In this document: piece after piece, positions 23,537 to 33,126 of the stretch | Position numbering within the stretch: position 1 is the stretch's first letter | How the letters are laid out: every line of letters starts with the position of its first letter | Assembly: GCA_023378805.1 (NCBI GenBank) | Contig: JAMCSQ010000044.1 | Location: 1-49,520 of the forward strand | DNA from: Candidatus Parvarchaeota archaeon | GTDB taxonomy: Archaea > Nanobdellota > Nanobdellia > Parvarchaeales > Parvarchaeaceae | Direction of reading: 5' to 3' | DNA: 49,520 nt | Made by a program: the position numbers and the translations under genes | The notes under the pieces: generated by a model | The model's input: only the letters and a program-made list of their open reading frames with translations | The model's database searches: none | Told to the model about the DNA's origin: nothing

Positions 23537-26159
23537 TTTGATTCCCCTCTATTTTTTCCAATACTAATTTGTGTAATAGTCTAATATATTCTTTCTTGTT
23601 TTTTATTGAAACTACATCACTTTCTCCAATTGTTATAAGGCTATGCGAAAAAGGAGAAGGTACAGGGGTATCTATTATTGAATACTTTATCTTCTTGTTT
23701 TTTATCGCTTTTAATATATTAGAGGCATTTCCTATATCCATTATATCCTCCTCTATTTCCCTGTAAGCTTCTTTTAATATTGGAAAGTTCTCATCCATCT
23801 CACTTACTATTCTCAATAAAGCCTGTGCGTTTATCTGCTGTCTTTCTACTCTTATTCTGTGCCCCTTGTAATTCCTAAGTATCATAAGGCCTCTGGCTGC
23901 CGCATGCCTAAACCTCCTTCTTAATATCTCTGTTCTTTTTATGTTCTCTGTTATTATTTTCTGTATATCTGATTTAGAAGCCGAGTCTATAACACTTTTA
24001 ATAACAGCGCTATTAATTCTTTCATTTGAAACCAATGCAAACCCATTGTCATTTATCATCAAACCGACTGCCTCTGCTAGTCTATCGCTTAAAATAAATG
24101 CAAAAACCCTTGATAACGCATCATTGACCTTCCTGCCAAATAAAGAGTGGAATATTGTGTACTCTTTTTCATTGTATCTTGTTCTTTCTATTAGAATAAG
24201 CTTATCAGACGGCACTTTATTTGTGAAATACACCTGCTCTTTTATGTACTCATATATTGAAGCTATTGAATTTTTATCAGCAGGCATTGAAGCAAGGTAC
24301 TTACTTACTTTTTCCGGCATATTTTTCTGGTTTTTATAAACAAATCTTTCCCTTGGAAGCCTGCTTATAATTGATGAAAACTCCCTTCTAAATTTGCCTA
24401 TGTCCAGTGCCAGCTCATAGCTTAGTGGAAGCTGCTCAGAAAACCATGGTGGGATATTCGGTTTTTCTCCAATTGCTGGCAAAACAAAACAGTCCGCAGC
24501 ACTGGACCTTTGGAATTTATAGACTTTCCCGCCCAATACAAAAACATCCCCTTTTTTCAGTTTTTCGAGGAACTCCTCTTCTATATTGCCTATTTTTTTC
24601 TTTGTACCCAAGATATAAACATTTATTGCAACTTCATCAGGTATGGTTCCTATATTTGTATAATATATAAGTCTGGTAAGTCTTCCCCTTTTCCCGAACT
24701 TGTTTGAGCTGCTGTCAAACCAGATTTTTCCATAAACGGACCTTTCACGCAATGGAACGTACTCTCCTGCAAGGTATTTTATAAGCCCAATAAAATCTTT
24801 TTTATCTAGACTTCTAAATGGGTAAGCATTCTTTATCAACGAATATGCTTCGTCAATGTCCCATATTTTGTTTAGGCCCATTCCCACTATATGCTGGGCT
24901 AGTACATCCAACGGACTTTCAGGCATTGTGAACGAATCCAATTTTCTTCTTAATCCATCGTAAAGCATGACAGTACATTCTACTAAGTCATCTCTGTTAT
25001 TTATTATCAAATCGCCATTTGCTGTGTCCTTAAAACCATGCCCGCTTCTCCCTATCCTTTGCAGTGCTCTTGTTATGCTTTTTGGAGAGTTTATCTGTAT
25101 AACGTTATCTATGCTGCCTATATCTATTCCCAGTTCCAAACTAGTTGAGGAAACCACACATTTCAGTTTTCCATTCTTTAATTTTTCTTCAACTGAAAAC
25201 CTTTCATCCTTAGAAAGAGAGCCATGGTGCGCAGATACCTCCTCGTCAGTATAGCCGAACCTTCTTTTAAGGTTAAAAACCAGTCTTTCCGTGCCGCTTC
25301 TTGTGTTTGTAAATATAAGTGTAGTTCTGTTCTTTTTTATTATATTATTAATTATCTTATACATTGACCCATCTATTTCAGATTCATTTGAATATATAAG
25401 ATCTTTAACTGGAGATATAACTTTTGCGTTTATTTTCTTGCTCCACGACGCATCCACTACAACACAGCTTCTTTTTGTGCCTACAAGAAAGCTTGCTGCC
25501 TTATCCAAAGGATATATCGTAGCACTTAAACCTATCCTTATAAAATCATGCTTTATTGAGTCTGATAATCTTTCTAGGGAAACGGTAAGGTGCGAACCTC
25601 TTTTACTGTTTGCAAGCTCATGCAACTCATCAACTATTACATACTCTAAATTGGCAAATTTCTGTATGAATTTTGGGGAATTCAACATTATTGCAAGGGA
25701 TTCTGGTGTGGTAACGAATATGTTTGGCGGGTGAACAAATTGTTTCCTACGTTCGTTTTGCGGAGTGTCGCCAGTCCTAACGCCTATAGTTACTTTCTTT
25801 TTATCGATTAATTCCAAACTTTTGTACAGATCCTCAATTGGTAAAATAATGTTTTTGTAGATATCGTTGTTCAGTGCTCTTAATGGGGAGATATAAAGGC
25901 ACTTTATTTCATCGTTTAGTTTATCGTCAATTGAAAGATCCACTAATTTGTTTATTATAGGTATAAAGGCGGAGAGAGTTTTCCCGCTCCCAGTCGGTGC
26001 AGTTATCAGCACATTTTTTCTATTTTTTATTACATTAAAAGAGAACTTCTGCGGGGGAGTCAACTCTTTAAACCTTGAAATAAACCATTTTCTCACAATT
26101 GGATTCAAGGTATTAAGATTGCTTTCATCAGAGTATTGCTTGTTCAGTATTGTTATCAT
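23523..26159 (-). CDS. lhr: Lhr-family superfamily 2 helicase
   Basis: This 878-residue protein matches the length of Lhr-core proteins. Motifs include a Q-like start, Walker A APTGSGKT, motif II VDELHEL, motif III SATI, motif V SSTSLELGIDIG and motif VI QRIGRSGH, followed by the Lhr-specific winged-helix and C-terminal domains (SIYEYIKEQ to LRNYKGHRIRVER). Lhr is a 3'-to-5' DNA/RNA-translocating helicase linked to repair in archaea and bacteria. The phosphoesterase gene overlaps it downstream. The ATG at 26159 is preceded by an A/T-rich element about 26 bases upstream (TTAAATAC, near 26185). Confidence 0.92.
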   Translation of the reverse strand: MITILNKQYSDESNLNTLNPIVRKWFISRFKELTPPQKFSFNVIKNRKNVLITAPTGSGKTLSAFIPIINKLVDLSIDDKLNDEIKCLYISPLRALNNDIYKNIILPIEDLYKSLELIDKKKVTIGVRTGDTPQNERRKQFVHPPNIFVTTPESLAIMLNSPKFIQKFANLEYVIVDELHELANSKRGSHLTVSLERLSDSIKHDFIRIGLSATIYPLDKAASFLVGTKRSCVVVDASWSKKINAKVISPVKDLIYSNESEIDGSMYKIINNIIKKNRTTLIFTNTRSGTERLVFNLKRRFGYTDEEVSAHHGSLSKDERFSVEEKLKNGKLKCVVSSTSLELGIDIGSIDNVIQINSPKSITRALQRIGRSGHGFKDTANGDLIINNRDDLVECTVMLYDGLRRKLDSFTMPESPLDVLAQHIVGMGLNKIWDIDEAYSLIKNAYPFRSLDKKDFIGLIKYLAGEYVPLRERSVYGKIWFDSSSNKFGKRGRLTRLIYYTNIGTIPDEVAINVYILGTKKKIGNIEEEFLEKLKKGDVFVLGGKVYKFQRSSAADCFVLPAIGEKPNIPPWFSEQLPLSYELALDIGKFRREFSSIISRLPRERFVYKNQKNMPEKVSKYLASMPADKNSIASIYEYIKEQVYFTNKVPSDKLILIERTRYNEKEYTIFHSLFGRKVNDALSRVFAFILSDRLAEAVGLMINDNGFALVSNERINSAVIKSVIDSASKSDIQKIITENIKRTEILRRRFRHAAARGLMILRNYKGHRIRVERQQINAQALLRIVSEMDENFPILKEAYREIEEDIMDIGNASNILKAIKNKKIKYSIIDTPVPSPFSHSLITIGESDVVSIKNKKEYIRLLHKLVLEKIEGNQNANK

Positions 26160-26201
26160 CCTTTTTATAAGAGGGCTACAGTATTTAATTTTTATTATAG
26201 C

Positions 26202-26957
26202 TTATTTCCTGCATTTGAATATAATAGTAGGTGCAATCTTGTTTACAAGTGCCCTCCTGTAACCTATACCCCATATTTTATCCTGTGTGTCAAATGGCTC
26301 TATTATCCTTTCAAGCTTTAAACCAGAGTCCATTATAAGATTTACAATATCGCTTATTTTCCTTTCGTAATAAGCAAAGTAATGGGTACTTTTATCGGGC
26401 CATTTCTCTTTTTTAATTTTCAGACCGGAATTAAAGTAGCTTTCCTTTATTTTCATGTCCTTCGGGTCTATAAGCAGATAAAACGGATGCTCTATGCTAA
26501 AGACAAGAATACCATTCTTTACAAGTAAATTTCTGACATTTTTTAGTAAAGCATTGAGATTAGTACAGTATTGAAGTGCCATTATTGAGATTACTACATT
26601 AAATTTTCTAGGTTTTAACTTGTCTATATTTGAAAAAGGGAGCTCGATAAATTCAACATTTACTCCTTCCCCTTTAGCATTCTTCCTTGCAAATTCTATC
26701 TGTTTATATGAAATATCTATCCCAGTACATATCGCTCTTTTCTTTGCCAAAGCTATTGATACCTGTCCACCTCCACATCCCAATTCTAGGACTTTTTTAT
26801 TAGATATTTTTCCAAGCAATTTCAATTTTTCTTCATTTGAGCCAAAAGGGCCGTATTCAACATCGATCATCTTATCTGCAGAAATTTCCTTTTGATAATA
26901 CTCAGAAGCTGAATCCCACCATTCTTTTATGATTTTTTCGCCGTTACCTTTGTACAT
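26202..26957 (-). CDS. Class I SAM-dependent methyltransferase
   Basis: The 251-residue protein has motif I VLELGCGGGQVSIALA, the acidic strand-2 end CTGIDIS, and motif IV-like FNVVISIMALQYC. A post-core region resembles small-molecule methyltransferases of the Methyltransf_11/25 type: FSIEHPFYLL, then a long C-terminal segment with YYERKISDIVNLI. The YHRPVSxYxxAL-like element of this group is seen as ERKISDIVNLIMDSG. The substrate is unknown. It is divergent from the DEAD-box gene with 43 bases between starts, and a minus-strand TATA box (AGTTTTATATT, about 26980-26990) at the expected distance indicates a compact back-to-back promoter. Confidence 0.85.
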   Translation of the reverse strand: MYKGNGEKIIKEWWDSASEYYQKEISADKMIDVEYGPFGSNEEKLKLLGKISNKKVLELGCGGGQVSIALAKKRAICTGIDISYKQIEFARKNAKGEGVNVEFIELPFSNIDKLKPRKFNVVISIMALQYCTNLNALLKNVRNLLVKNGILVFSIEHPFYLLIDPKDMKIKESYFNSGLKIKKEKWPDKSTHYFAYYERKISDIVNLIMDSGLKLERIIEPFDTQDKIWGIGYRRALVNKIAPTIIFKCRK

Positions 26958-27000
26958 AGTGTATTTATATCAAAAGAGTAATATAAAACTGTAAATAGAT

Positions 27001-28308
27001 ATGTTTGATTCGATGAATTTAAGAAAAGAGATATTAACTGCATTGCATGAAATGAAGTTTGATGAACCTACTGACGTGCAAAAACAGGCCATTCCACTTG
27101 AATTGGAAGGCAAAGATGTAGTTGTAAAATCCAAAACTGGAAGCGGAAAAACTGCTGCTTTTGTTATACCCATATTAAACGGCTTAGAAAAAAGTGAAAA
27201 ACAGGCTGCGATGATAATAACTCCGACTAGAGAGCTTGCACTGCAGGTAACAGATGTTGTAAGGGACATTGGGAAGCATCTTCAAATAAAAGCAGTTACG
27301 ATTTACGGCGGAGCTTCAATAAATTATCAGATAAGAGAAATACGAAACGGGGCAAATATAATCATAGGAACCCCTGGAAGAATAATAGATCTAATGAAAA
27401 GGGGAGAGTTGCTTACCACTTCAATAAGATTTCTTGTTTTGGATGAAGTAGACATCATGCTGGATATGGGCTTCATAGATGACATAAAATATATATTATC
27501 AAAACTACCCAAGAAGAGACAGACAATGTTCTTTTCTGCAACAATTCCAGAAGAAATAAAACATATAACATTAAACTATACTAACAGTCCTATAAATGTG
27601 AATATAAATGCAGGGGAAGTTACTGTAAGCACAATACAGCATTTTTATTCTATCGCAAATGGAAGTGATAAATTTGCAACATTGCTTGCATATCTAGATG
27701 AGAAGAAACCGGAAAAAGCTATAATATTCTGTAAAACGCAGAGAAACGCTGAAAGAATACATTCAATGATGCAAAATATGGACATAAAAGCCGTTTTGAT
27801 GCATGGGGGATTAAGCCAGAATAGAAGAGAACACTCTCTAAATATGTTTAAAGAGAACATAAACATGCTTATAGCCACAAACGTAGCTTCGCGTGGATTG
27901 GATATAGATAATGTTTCTGATATAATAAATTTTGACGCTGAGACCGATCCAAAGGCGTATGTTCACAGAGTAGGTAGAAGCGCAAGAATGGGAAAAAGCG
28001 GGAGGGCTTTTACAATATTCACTCATTCGGAAAAATATTTAGTTTACGAGATAGAAAATTACGCTAAGATAAAGCTTTCTTACATAGAATTTAATCTTTC
28101 AAGTTATAGAGAAAAGATAAATGAGCTTTATAAAGGAGATTCTAGACATGATATTGAAAGTGCATTAAGAAGAAGTAATTTCAATCCAAACAGGGGTTTC
28201 AGTAGAAATAAACCTTATAGAAAAGAGTTTGGCAGTAATAAAGACGACAGACATTATTCAGGATTCAAGAGGAACAAATTCAAACGCAGTTATTTTAAGG
28301 AAGACTGA
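27001..28308 (+). CDS. DEAD-box RNA helicase
   Basis: This 435-residue ATP-dependent RNA helicase has a Q motif (FDEPTDVQKQAIP), Walker A SKTGSGKTAAF, PTRELALQV, GTPGR, motif II LDEVD, motif III FSATI, ATNVASRGLDI and motif VI HRVGRSAR. Motif II reads D-E-V-D rather than D-E-A-D, a tolerated variant. After the helicase core, about 70 residues form a basic tail rich in Arg, Asn, Phe, Gly and Lys, typical for RNA binding. It likely remodels structured RNA in ribosome assembly or mRNA handling. A TATA-like TTTATATC (26964-26971) suggests a short leader of about 7 bases. Confidence 0.92.
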   Translation: MFDSMNLRKEILTALHEMKFDEPTDVQKQAIPLELEGKDVVVKSKTGSGKTAAFVIPILNGLEKSEKQAAMIITPTRELALQVTDVVRDIGKHLQIKAVTIYGGASINYQIREIRNGANIIIGTPGRIIDLMKRGELLTTSIRFLVLDEVDIMLDMGFIDDIKYILSKLPKKRQTMFFSATIPEEIKHITLNYTNSPINVNINAGEVTVSTIQHFYSIANGSDKFATLLAYLDEKKPEKAIIFCKTQRNAERIHSMMQNMDIKAVLMHGGLSQNRREHSLNMFKENINMLIATNVASRGLDIDNVSDIINFDAETDPKAYVHRVGRSARMGKSGRAFTIFTHSEKYLVYEIENYAKIKLSYIEFNLSSYREKINELYKGDSRHDIESALRRSNFNPNRGFSRNKPYRKEFGSNKDDRHYSGFKRNKFKRSYFKED

Positions 28309-28391
28309 TTTTTCATATTGCTTATAAAAAGCTAATAGATAGGTTTTATTACAGAAGAATTAATAAATCCACAACATATATTATTATAATA

Positions 28392-29000
28392 ATGATATTT
28401 AAAAGAAAAGAAAAACCCAAAGTAGATGATGATATTATTCTAAGAGCAAACATTGCGCAAGGAATAAAAATCCTGTATCTGGACAGAAAACGACTGTTTT
28501 ACCCTGAAAATAACCATTATGAGAAATTAAATGATACCTTTGACCATATAATTAAAAATTTAAGGGAGTTAGAGAAAAAGAAACCTAGAATGTTAGTTAT
28601 TGGTAAAAATGGTTTTGAATATGAATTGCTTGATAGTAAGATGATAGACACATTAGAAGATTATTTTAAGTTTCTATTATTGTTGCCACCACCAAACTCA
28701 ATATTTACAAGATGGAAAAAATCCGTTGAAATAGGAAAAATGCACGTTCCAACGCTTTCATACATGCTGCACTCGATTCTTACGTATAAATTACCGGATT
28801 ACTGGATGGATAAAATGGATGAGTATACTGACATAGCTGGTGCTATAATAGAAGTAATTAACAAAGGTTCTAATAACGAAAAATTAATTGATGTAACTGA
28901 TCAGGCAAAGAAAAATATTGAAAATAAAGTAGACAAAGAAAGAGAAAAAGTTTACAAGAAAAAAATACTTGAATGGCTAAGACTAAACCTTATAATTTAA
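28392..29000 (+). CDS. Hypothetical soluble protein
   Basis: I do not recognise this 202-residue protein. It is basic at the start (KRKEKPK), lacks membrane segments and signal peptide, and appears mostly helical with a central proline-rich turn (LLPPPNS, near 97-103). The last 50 residues are highly charged and could form a coiled coil. Lys/Glu-rich composition and AT-rich codons match its neighbours. It follows the DEAD-box gene by 83 bases on the same strand but has its own AT-rich upstream region (TTAATAAAT near 28360), so independent transcription is possible. Confidence 0.6.
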   Translation: MIFKRKEKPKVDDDIILRANIAQGIKILYLDRKRLFYPENNHYEKLNDTFDHIIKNLRELEKKKPRMLVIGKNGFEYELLDSKMIDTLEDYFKFLLLLPPPNSIFTRWKKSVEIGKMHVPTLSYMLHSILTYKLPDYWMDKMDEYTDIAGAIIEVINKGSNNEKLIDVTDQAKKNIENKVDKEREKVYKKKILEWLRLNLII

Positions 29001-29018
29001 ATTTTAGAAACTAAAAAA

Positions 29019-30440
29019 TCACTTTTTAGCCTTAGCTTTATTAGGCATGACTAATTTTGGAACTCCATGTACATGCTTATAAGAAGCTATTGCTATCTCC
29101 TCTAAGGTTAATCCCTTTGTTTCAGGTGTAAAGAATACAGTGAAGAAGAACACGAATAACATCAGTGCTAAAAGTATAAAGAAGAATCCTGATTTACCTA
29201 TCGTAAGGGTCAAGTAAGGAAATAGAAATGCTGAAGCGAACGATGCAATTCTGGTTATTCCGGTTGCACTTCCCATTGAAGATGATCTTAGCTTCGTAGG
29301 CAAAAGCTCTATTGCGTATAAACCCATAGTGTTTCCTGGACCTAAATTTCCAAGGCCATAATCAAATATGAATGCGATTATACCTATTGTTATCGCGATT
29401 GAAGCTGCTGCTGTTGCAGCTATAAAGAATAAAAGCATTGCCACGGCCATTCCTGCAAAACCTAATGCCTGTAATGGTCTTCTTCCTATCCTGTCATTAA
29501 GCATTACTGCACCGAAAGCTCCCAAAAAGCCTATCGGCATGTAAAATATAAATGAATATAAAAGAGATGTTGAACCTGCGACTCCTAGTCCTTTAAGTAT
29601 CAATGGCGAGTACAGTCCTATACCATAGCCTGCCAAATCATAGATTATCCACTGTGTCCAAACAACTGCTGTTCTCTTTCCGTATTCTCCTTTGAATAGT
29701 GCAGAAAATGAACCTGCGGCTATATTTGCTTCTTTTTGTCTTTCAGACAAGATAGCTTTAATATCCTGCTGGGTCATTCCTATCTTTTGAGCCACAGTCT
29801 TTACAACTTTATCACTAGCTTTTCCTTCATCTATTATCTTCCATCTTGCAGATTCAGGCATCCTTGTTCTAAGTATCACAGTTATGATTGCAGGTATTGC
29901 GCCTAATGCTAAAACCCATCTCCAGCTCGTTAATGGGTTGCTTAGGAAGAAGACATATCCTAATATGAATGCTGCTGCCGCACCTATGCTCCAAAATGTC
30001 CATACCCAGCCATATCCAGCACCTCTCTTCTTATTAGGGTACATTTCAGTAGTATAAACCGGGCTTAGTGCATAATCTGCCCCCACTCCCCAACCAACGA
30101 AGAATCTGAAGATTATCATTTCTGTTATATTTGTTGATAATGCTGATAATATTGCAAAGACTGCAAAGAAAACAAGATCAAAGATATAAAGATATCTCCT
30201 CCCTATTCTATCTGCATAATGACCAAATATTACTGCTCCTACAAATGCTCCAAGCAGTGCAGAACCAGTAACAAATGATTCTGTAAATGCGGAGTACTGG
30301 AATATTTTATAAGTGACTAAAACTAGAGTGAAAACGGATATTACACTGAGATCATAACCATCGAGAAAATAACCCATTGCTGAAAGGGTAGTTATTACGG
30401 AACGCCTTGGCACGTGAACGTTTTCAGCATTACTTTGCAT
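29019..30440 (-). CDS. MFS transporter, sugar/phosphate-porter-like, next to glycerol kinase
   Basis: The protein (473 residues from the ATG at 30440) has 12 hydrophobic helices. It shows GHYADRIGRRYLY in loop 2-3, a GRRPLQALG repeat in loop 8-9, VYTTEMYPNKKRGAG after helix 4, and PETKG near the C-terminus, the signature set of the sugar/phosphate porter branch. A longer frame begins with TTG at 30485 and would overlap glycerol kinase. The ATG at 30440 is preferred because a TATA box is centred about 26 bases before it. Its place after the glycerophosphodiesterase and glycerol kinase genes suggests uptake of glycerol, glycerol phosphate or glycerophosphodiesters (inference). Confidence 0.85.
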   Translation of the reverse strand: MQSNAENVHVPRRSVITTLSAMGYFLDGYDLSVISVFTLVLVTYKIFQYSAFTESFVTGSALLGAFVGAVIFGHYADRIGRRYLYIFDLVFFAVFAILSALSTNITEMIIFRFFVGWGVGADYALSPVYTTEMYPNKKRGAGYGWVWTFWSIGAAAAFILGYVFFLSNPLTSWRWVLALGAIPAIITVILRTRMPESARWKIIDEGKASDKVVKTVAQKIGMTQQDIKAILSERQKEANIAAGSFSALFKGEYGKRTAVVWTQWIIYDLAGYGIGLYSPLILKGLGVAGSTSLLYSFIFYMPIGFLGAFGAVMLNDRIGRRPLQALGFAGMAVAMLLFFIAATAAASIAITIGIIAFIFDYGLGNLGPGNTMGLYAIELLPTKLRSSSMGSATGITRIASFASAFLFPYLTLTIGKSGFFFILLALMLFVFFFTVFFTPETKGLTLEEIAIASYKHVHGVPKLVMPNKAKAKK

Positions 30441-30459
30441 AAATTTAACGATTTTTTTA

Positions 30460-30471
30460 TTATATTTAAAT
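30460..30471 (-). promoter_or_regulatory. TATA box for the MFS transporter
   Basis: TTTAAATATAAT on the minus strand is centred about 26 bases before the ATG ending at 30440. It sits at the junction with glpK and indicates a separate promoter inside the gene cluster. Confidence 0.5.
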
Positions 30472-30475
30472 CTTT

Positions 30476-31951
30476 CTATTCCCAATTTCTTGACCTTTCC
30501 ACTGCATCAAGCCATTTATCATATATAGTATTATAGGGTTTACTATCCGCTTTTGGATAAAAATACCTGCCAGATCTGTTTAAATTTTTTATTTTATTGA
30601 AATCCCATATACCTGAGGATATACCGGCGGACAATGCTGCGCCAAATGCGCTTTCTTCCACTAAATTCGACCTATAAATCCTTTTACCTAGCAAATTTGC
30701 TTGTAACTGCATTATATAGTCATTGTTTGCAACACCTCCATCAACGTTTATTTTATTATTGAAATTTTCCATCATTTTTACTATATCCACGACCTGCATA
30801 CATATGGAGTATACTGCAGCTCTTATAAAAGCAAGCTTGTTGGATTTTCTTGTTAATCCTATAATTATACCTCTTGCAGATTCATCCCAGTATGGGGAAA
30901 ATAACCCGCTAAACGCAGGTACTAAGAAAAGATTGGTATCTACTGAAGAGTTTATTGCAGCTCTAATCTCTGAGAGAGATTTCATTATACCAATTTCTTC
31001 CAACCAATCAAATATTTCACCGGATATCGGTACAGATCCTTCTAAAGCATATGTACAGTTATTTTTTCCTGTTCCATAAGCGCATGTGGTTAGAAGGCCC
31101 TTTTCTCTTTTTATCTCTCTGCCAGTGTTTTGAAGTACAAAGCTGCCTGTTCCGTATGTAATCTTTATATCAGAATTGAAAATTGCTCTTTCTCCAAGTA
31201 GTGCTGCCTGCTGATCTCCAAGTACTCCCATTATTTTAACCCCTTTAAAACCACTATAATTGATGATTCCAAATCCTTCATTGTTTATAGACGGCTTTAT
31301 TTCTGGCAGTATACTTTTAGGTATTTTGAAAATATCCAGCATCTCGGAATCCCATTCCTTGGTTCTTAAATTCATTAACAACGTTCTTGATGCATTTGTA
31401 TAATCTGTTAGATGATTTTTTCCACCAGTTAATTTCCATATAAGCCAACTGTCAATATTACCTGCCAATACGCGTTTTTCTCGGATTAGTTCCCTAACTT
31501 TATTTGAGTTATCAATTAACCACTTTATCTTAGAAGCAGAAAAATAACTACTCAGTTTTAGACCCGTTCTCTGCTTTATTTCCGTTTCGCCATTAGCATC
31601 TCTTATCCTTTTTATCAGGCCCTGCGTACGCACATCTTGCCATACTATTGCATTGCCCAAAGGCATTCCTGTTTTCTTATCCCATAATATTGTTGTCTCT
31701 CTTTGGTTGCTTATTCCCACCGCGGCAATATCTTTAGCTTCTAACTTTGCAGAATGAATGGCAGAGCTTAAAACAAATTTAACATTACTTAATATTTCCA
31801 AAGGATTGTGCTCTACCCAACCTTCCTTAGGCAGGATTTGTTTATGTCTCTTATATGCCTTACTTATGACCTTTCCAGTTATATCAAATATCAAACATTT
31901 TGTACCGGTTGTCCCCTGGTCTATTGCTGCTAAGTATCTATAATTTTGCAT
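30476..31951 (-). CDS. glpK: Glycerol kinase
   Basis: The 491-residue protein is a FGGY-family kinase. The phosphate-1 motif is DQGTTGTKCLIFD; the segments ISNQRETTILWD and GNAIVWQDVRT are diagnostic of glycerol kinase, and later blocks GVLGDQQAALLGE, TYGTGSFVLQNTG and VDGGVANNDYIMQLQANLL also match. It phosphorylates glycerol with ATP to sn-glycerol 3-phosphate, feeding the FAD-linked dehydrogenase at 20294-21598. The ATG at 31951 (MQNYRYLAAIDQG) is preferred over the one at 31975, since homology begins there. It overlaps the phosphodiesterase gene by 14 bases, so the two share a message. Confidence 0.93.
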   Translation of the reverse strand: MQNYRYLAAIDQGTTGTKCLIFDITGKVISKAYKRHKQILPKEGWVEHNPLEILSNVKFVLSSAIHSAKLEAKDIAAVGISNQRETTILWDKKTGMPLGNAIVWQDVRTQGLIKRIRDANGETEIKQRTGLKLSSYFSASKIKWLIDNSNKVRELIREKRVLAGNIDSWLIWKLTGGKNHLTDYTNASRTLLMNLRTKEWDSEMLDIFKIPKSILPEIKPSINNEGFGIINYSGFKGVKIMGVLGDQQAALLGERAIFNSDIKITYGTGSFVLQNTGREIKREKGLLTTCAYGTGKNNCTYALEGSVPISGEIFDWLEEIGIMKSLSEIRAAINSSVDTNLFLVPAFSGLFSPYWDESARGIIIGLTRKSNKLAFIRAAVYSICMQVVDIVKMMENFNNKINVDGGVANNDYIMQLQANLLGKRIYRSNLVEESAFGAALSAGISSGIWDFNKIKNLNRSGRYFYPKADSKPYNTIYDKWLDAVERSRNWE

Positions 31952-32672
31952 ACCTTTTAAGCATACGCAGTACAAGTCTTGGATTGTTTGAGGTTATACT
32001 ATCAACCTTTAGATCTATTGCCCGTTTTATTTCTTCCACTGTATCTACCGTCCAAGCCGCTACTTTAAAACCATTTTTTCTGGCAATTTCAATATCCTCC
32101 TGATAGATTAAATTAAATGAAGGCTGTAAAAAGTTGATTTTTAGGGTTTTAGCGATGTCAATAAACCAAGAGGATTTACCCGTGTAAAGTAAACCAGTTA
32201 TAATTGTTTTGTCCAATTCCCTAACAATTTCTAAAGAATCAAAGTCAAAGGATATTATTTGAACGTTATTTTTTAGATTAAACTCACTTATTAAATTCAA
32301 CATTTTTTCCTCTATGCCAGGATAAATCTTTGAACTTTGTTTTATTTCCAGATAATAATTTATTCTTCCCAGTCCCTCAAATACTTCCCGTAATGTAGAT
32401 ACTCTCGTTCCTTTCCATCTCTTACCAAACTTAAAACCGGCATCAAGCCTTTTAATCTCTTCGATAGTATGCAAATGAATCAAACCACTACCATTAGTAG
32501 TTCTATCTAATGTTTCATCGTGCATTACAATTAATTCGCCATCTTTGCTTGTATGAAGGTCCATTTCTACACCATAAACCCCTAGTTTTTTAGCAAGTTT
32601 AAATGATGGCAGCGTATTTTCTGGGGCTTCTATTGCAGCTCCCCTGTGTCCATAGACTAGTGGCATTCTCAT
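31938..32672 (-). CDS. Glycerophosphodiester phosphodiesterase (GDPD)
   Basis: This 244-residue TIM-barrel enzyme has the GDPD signature YGHRGAAIEAPENTLPSF. H9 and H51 are the acid/base pair (HRGA and MHDETLDRTT), and E36 and D38 are metal ligands (VEMDLH). It hydrolyses glycerophosphodiesters to glycerol phosphate and an alcohol. No signal peptide is visible, so it is probably cytosolic and acts on imported substrates. It is the first gene of a cluster with glycerol kinase (14-base overlap) and an MFS carrier. The product is normally sn-glycerol 3-phosphate, which is not the archaeal lipid backbone, hinting at scavenging from bacterial or eukaryotic lipids (inference). Confidence 0.9.
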   Translation of the reverse strand: MRMPLVYGHRGAAIEAPENTLPSFKLAKKLGVYGVEMDLHTSKDGELIVMHDETLDRTTNGSGLIHLHTIEEIKRLDAGFKFGKRWKGTRVSTLREVFEGLGRINYYLEIKQSSKIYPGIEEKMLNLISEFNLKNNVQIISFDFDSLEIVRELDKTIITGLLYTGKSSWFIDIAKTLKINFLQPSFNLIYQEDIEIARKNGFKVAAWTVDTVEEIKRAIDLKVDSITSNNPRLVLRMLKRYAKL

Positions 32673-32730
32673 TTTAATTTGAGTATTTTAAAGAATTTAA
32701 CGCTATCCAAATGCAATTAAAAAAATAAAA

Positions 32731-33126
32731 CTACTTCTTTTTCTTCTTTGTTTTAAGAAACGCTACATACCTTAGAAAGGATTTTGGATGGTCTATGCTT
32801 GTAAATGTTACAAAGAAACAAGCAAGCGATAAAATTGCAACATCACTTAAAAACTCCCAAATACTTATAGGATTGATAAAAAAACTGGCTACGAAAGCAG
32901 ATATGAAGCCGATAGCCAGAGAGCTTCCGGTAATTACAAGAAACAGAAATGCAAGTATGTACCTCTTTGGGTTATTAAACATGTACGTACCAAAAAACCT
33001 GTTTGCTTCTTCTCTAGATCCATATCTGTAGGAAGATAACATAAAATAAACAAAGCCGAGAGTAGATACTAAAATCACTGTTCCTGAGATAATGCCCACA
33101 ACACCAAATATCTCATTTCCTGTCAT
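32731..33126 (-). CDS. Small membrane protein, module component B, copy 1
   Basis: The protein has 131 residues and three predicted membrane helices (about 7-31, 54-79 and 88-109). The loop after helix 1 is about 23 residues, with MFNNPKRY just before helix 2, and the C-terminal tail ends in six lysines. The basic loop and tail predict N-out/C-in topology. It overlaps component A (33123-33491) by ATGA, as in the two other copies at 40.9-41.6 and 42.1-42.8 kb. Copy 3 (42104-42409) looks closest: both have SSFY/GTYM and KKYKQY/NNPKRY before helix 2. No known family recognised; function unknown. It probably acts with component A in one complex. Confidence 0.65.
   Translation of the reverse strand: MTGNEIFGVVGIISGTVILVSTLGFVYFMLSSYRYGSREEANRFFGTYMFNNPKRYILAFLFLVITGSSLAIGFISAFVASFFINPISIWEFLSDVAILSLACFFVTFTSIDHPKSFLRYVAFLKTKKKKK

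Noticed and set aside
24407..25734. Several plus-strand frames of 65-147 residues
   Set aside because: They lie wholly inside the Lhr gene, whose helicase motifs are intact in the minus frame.
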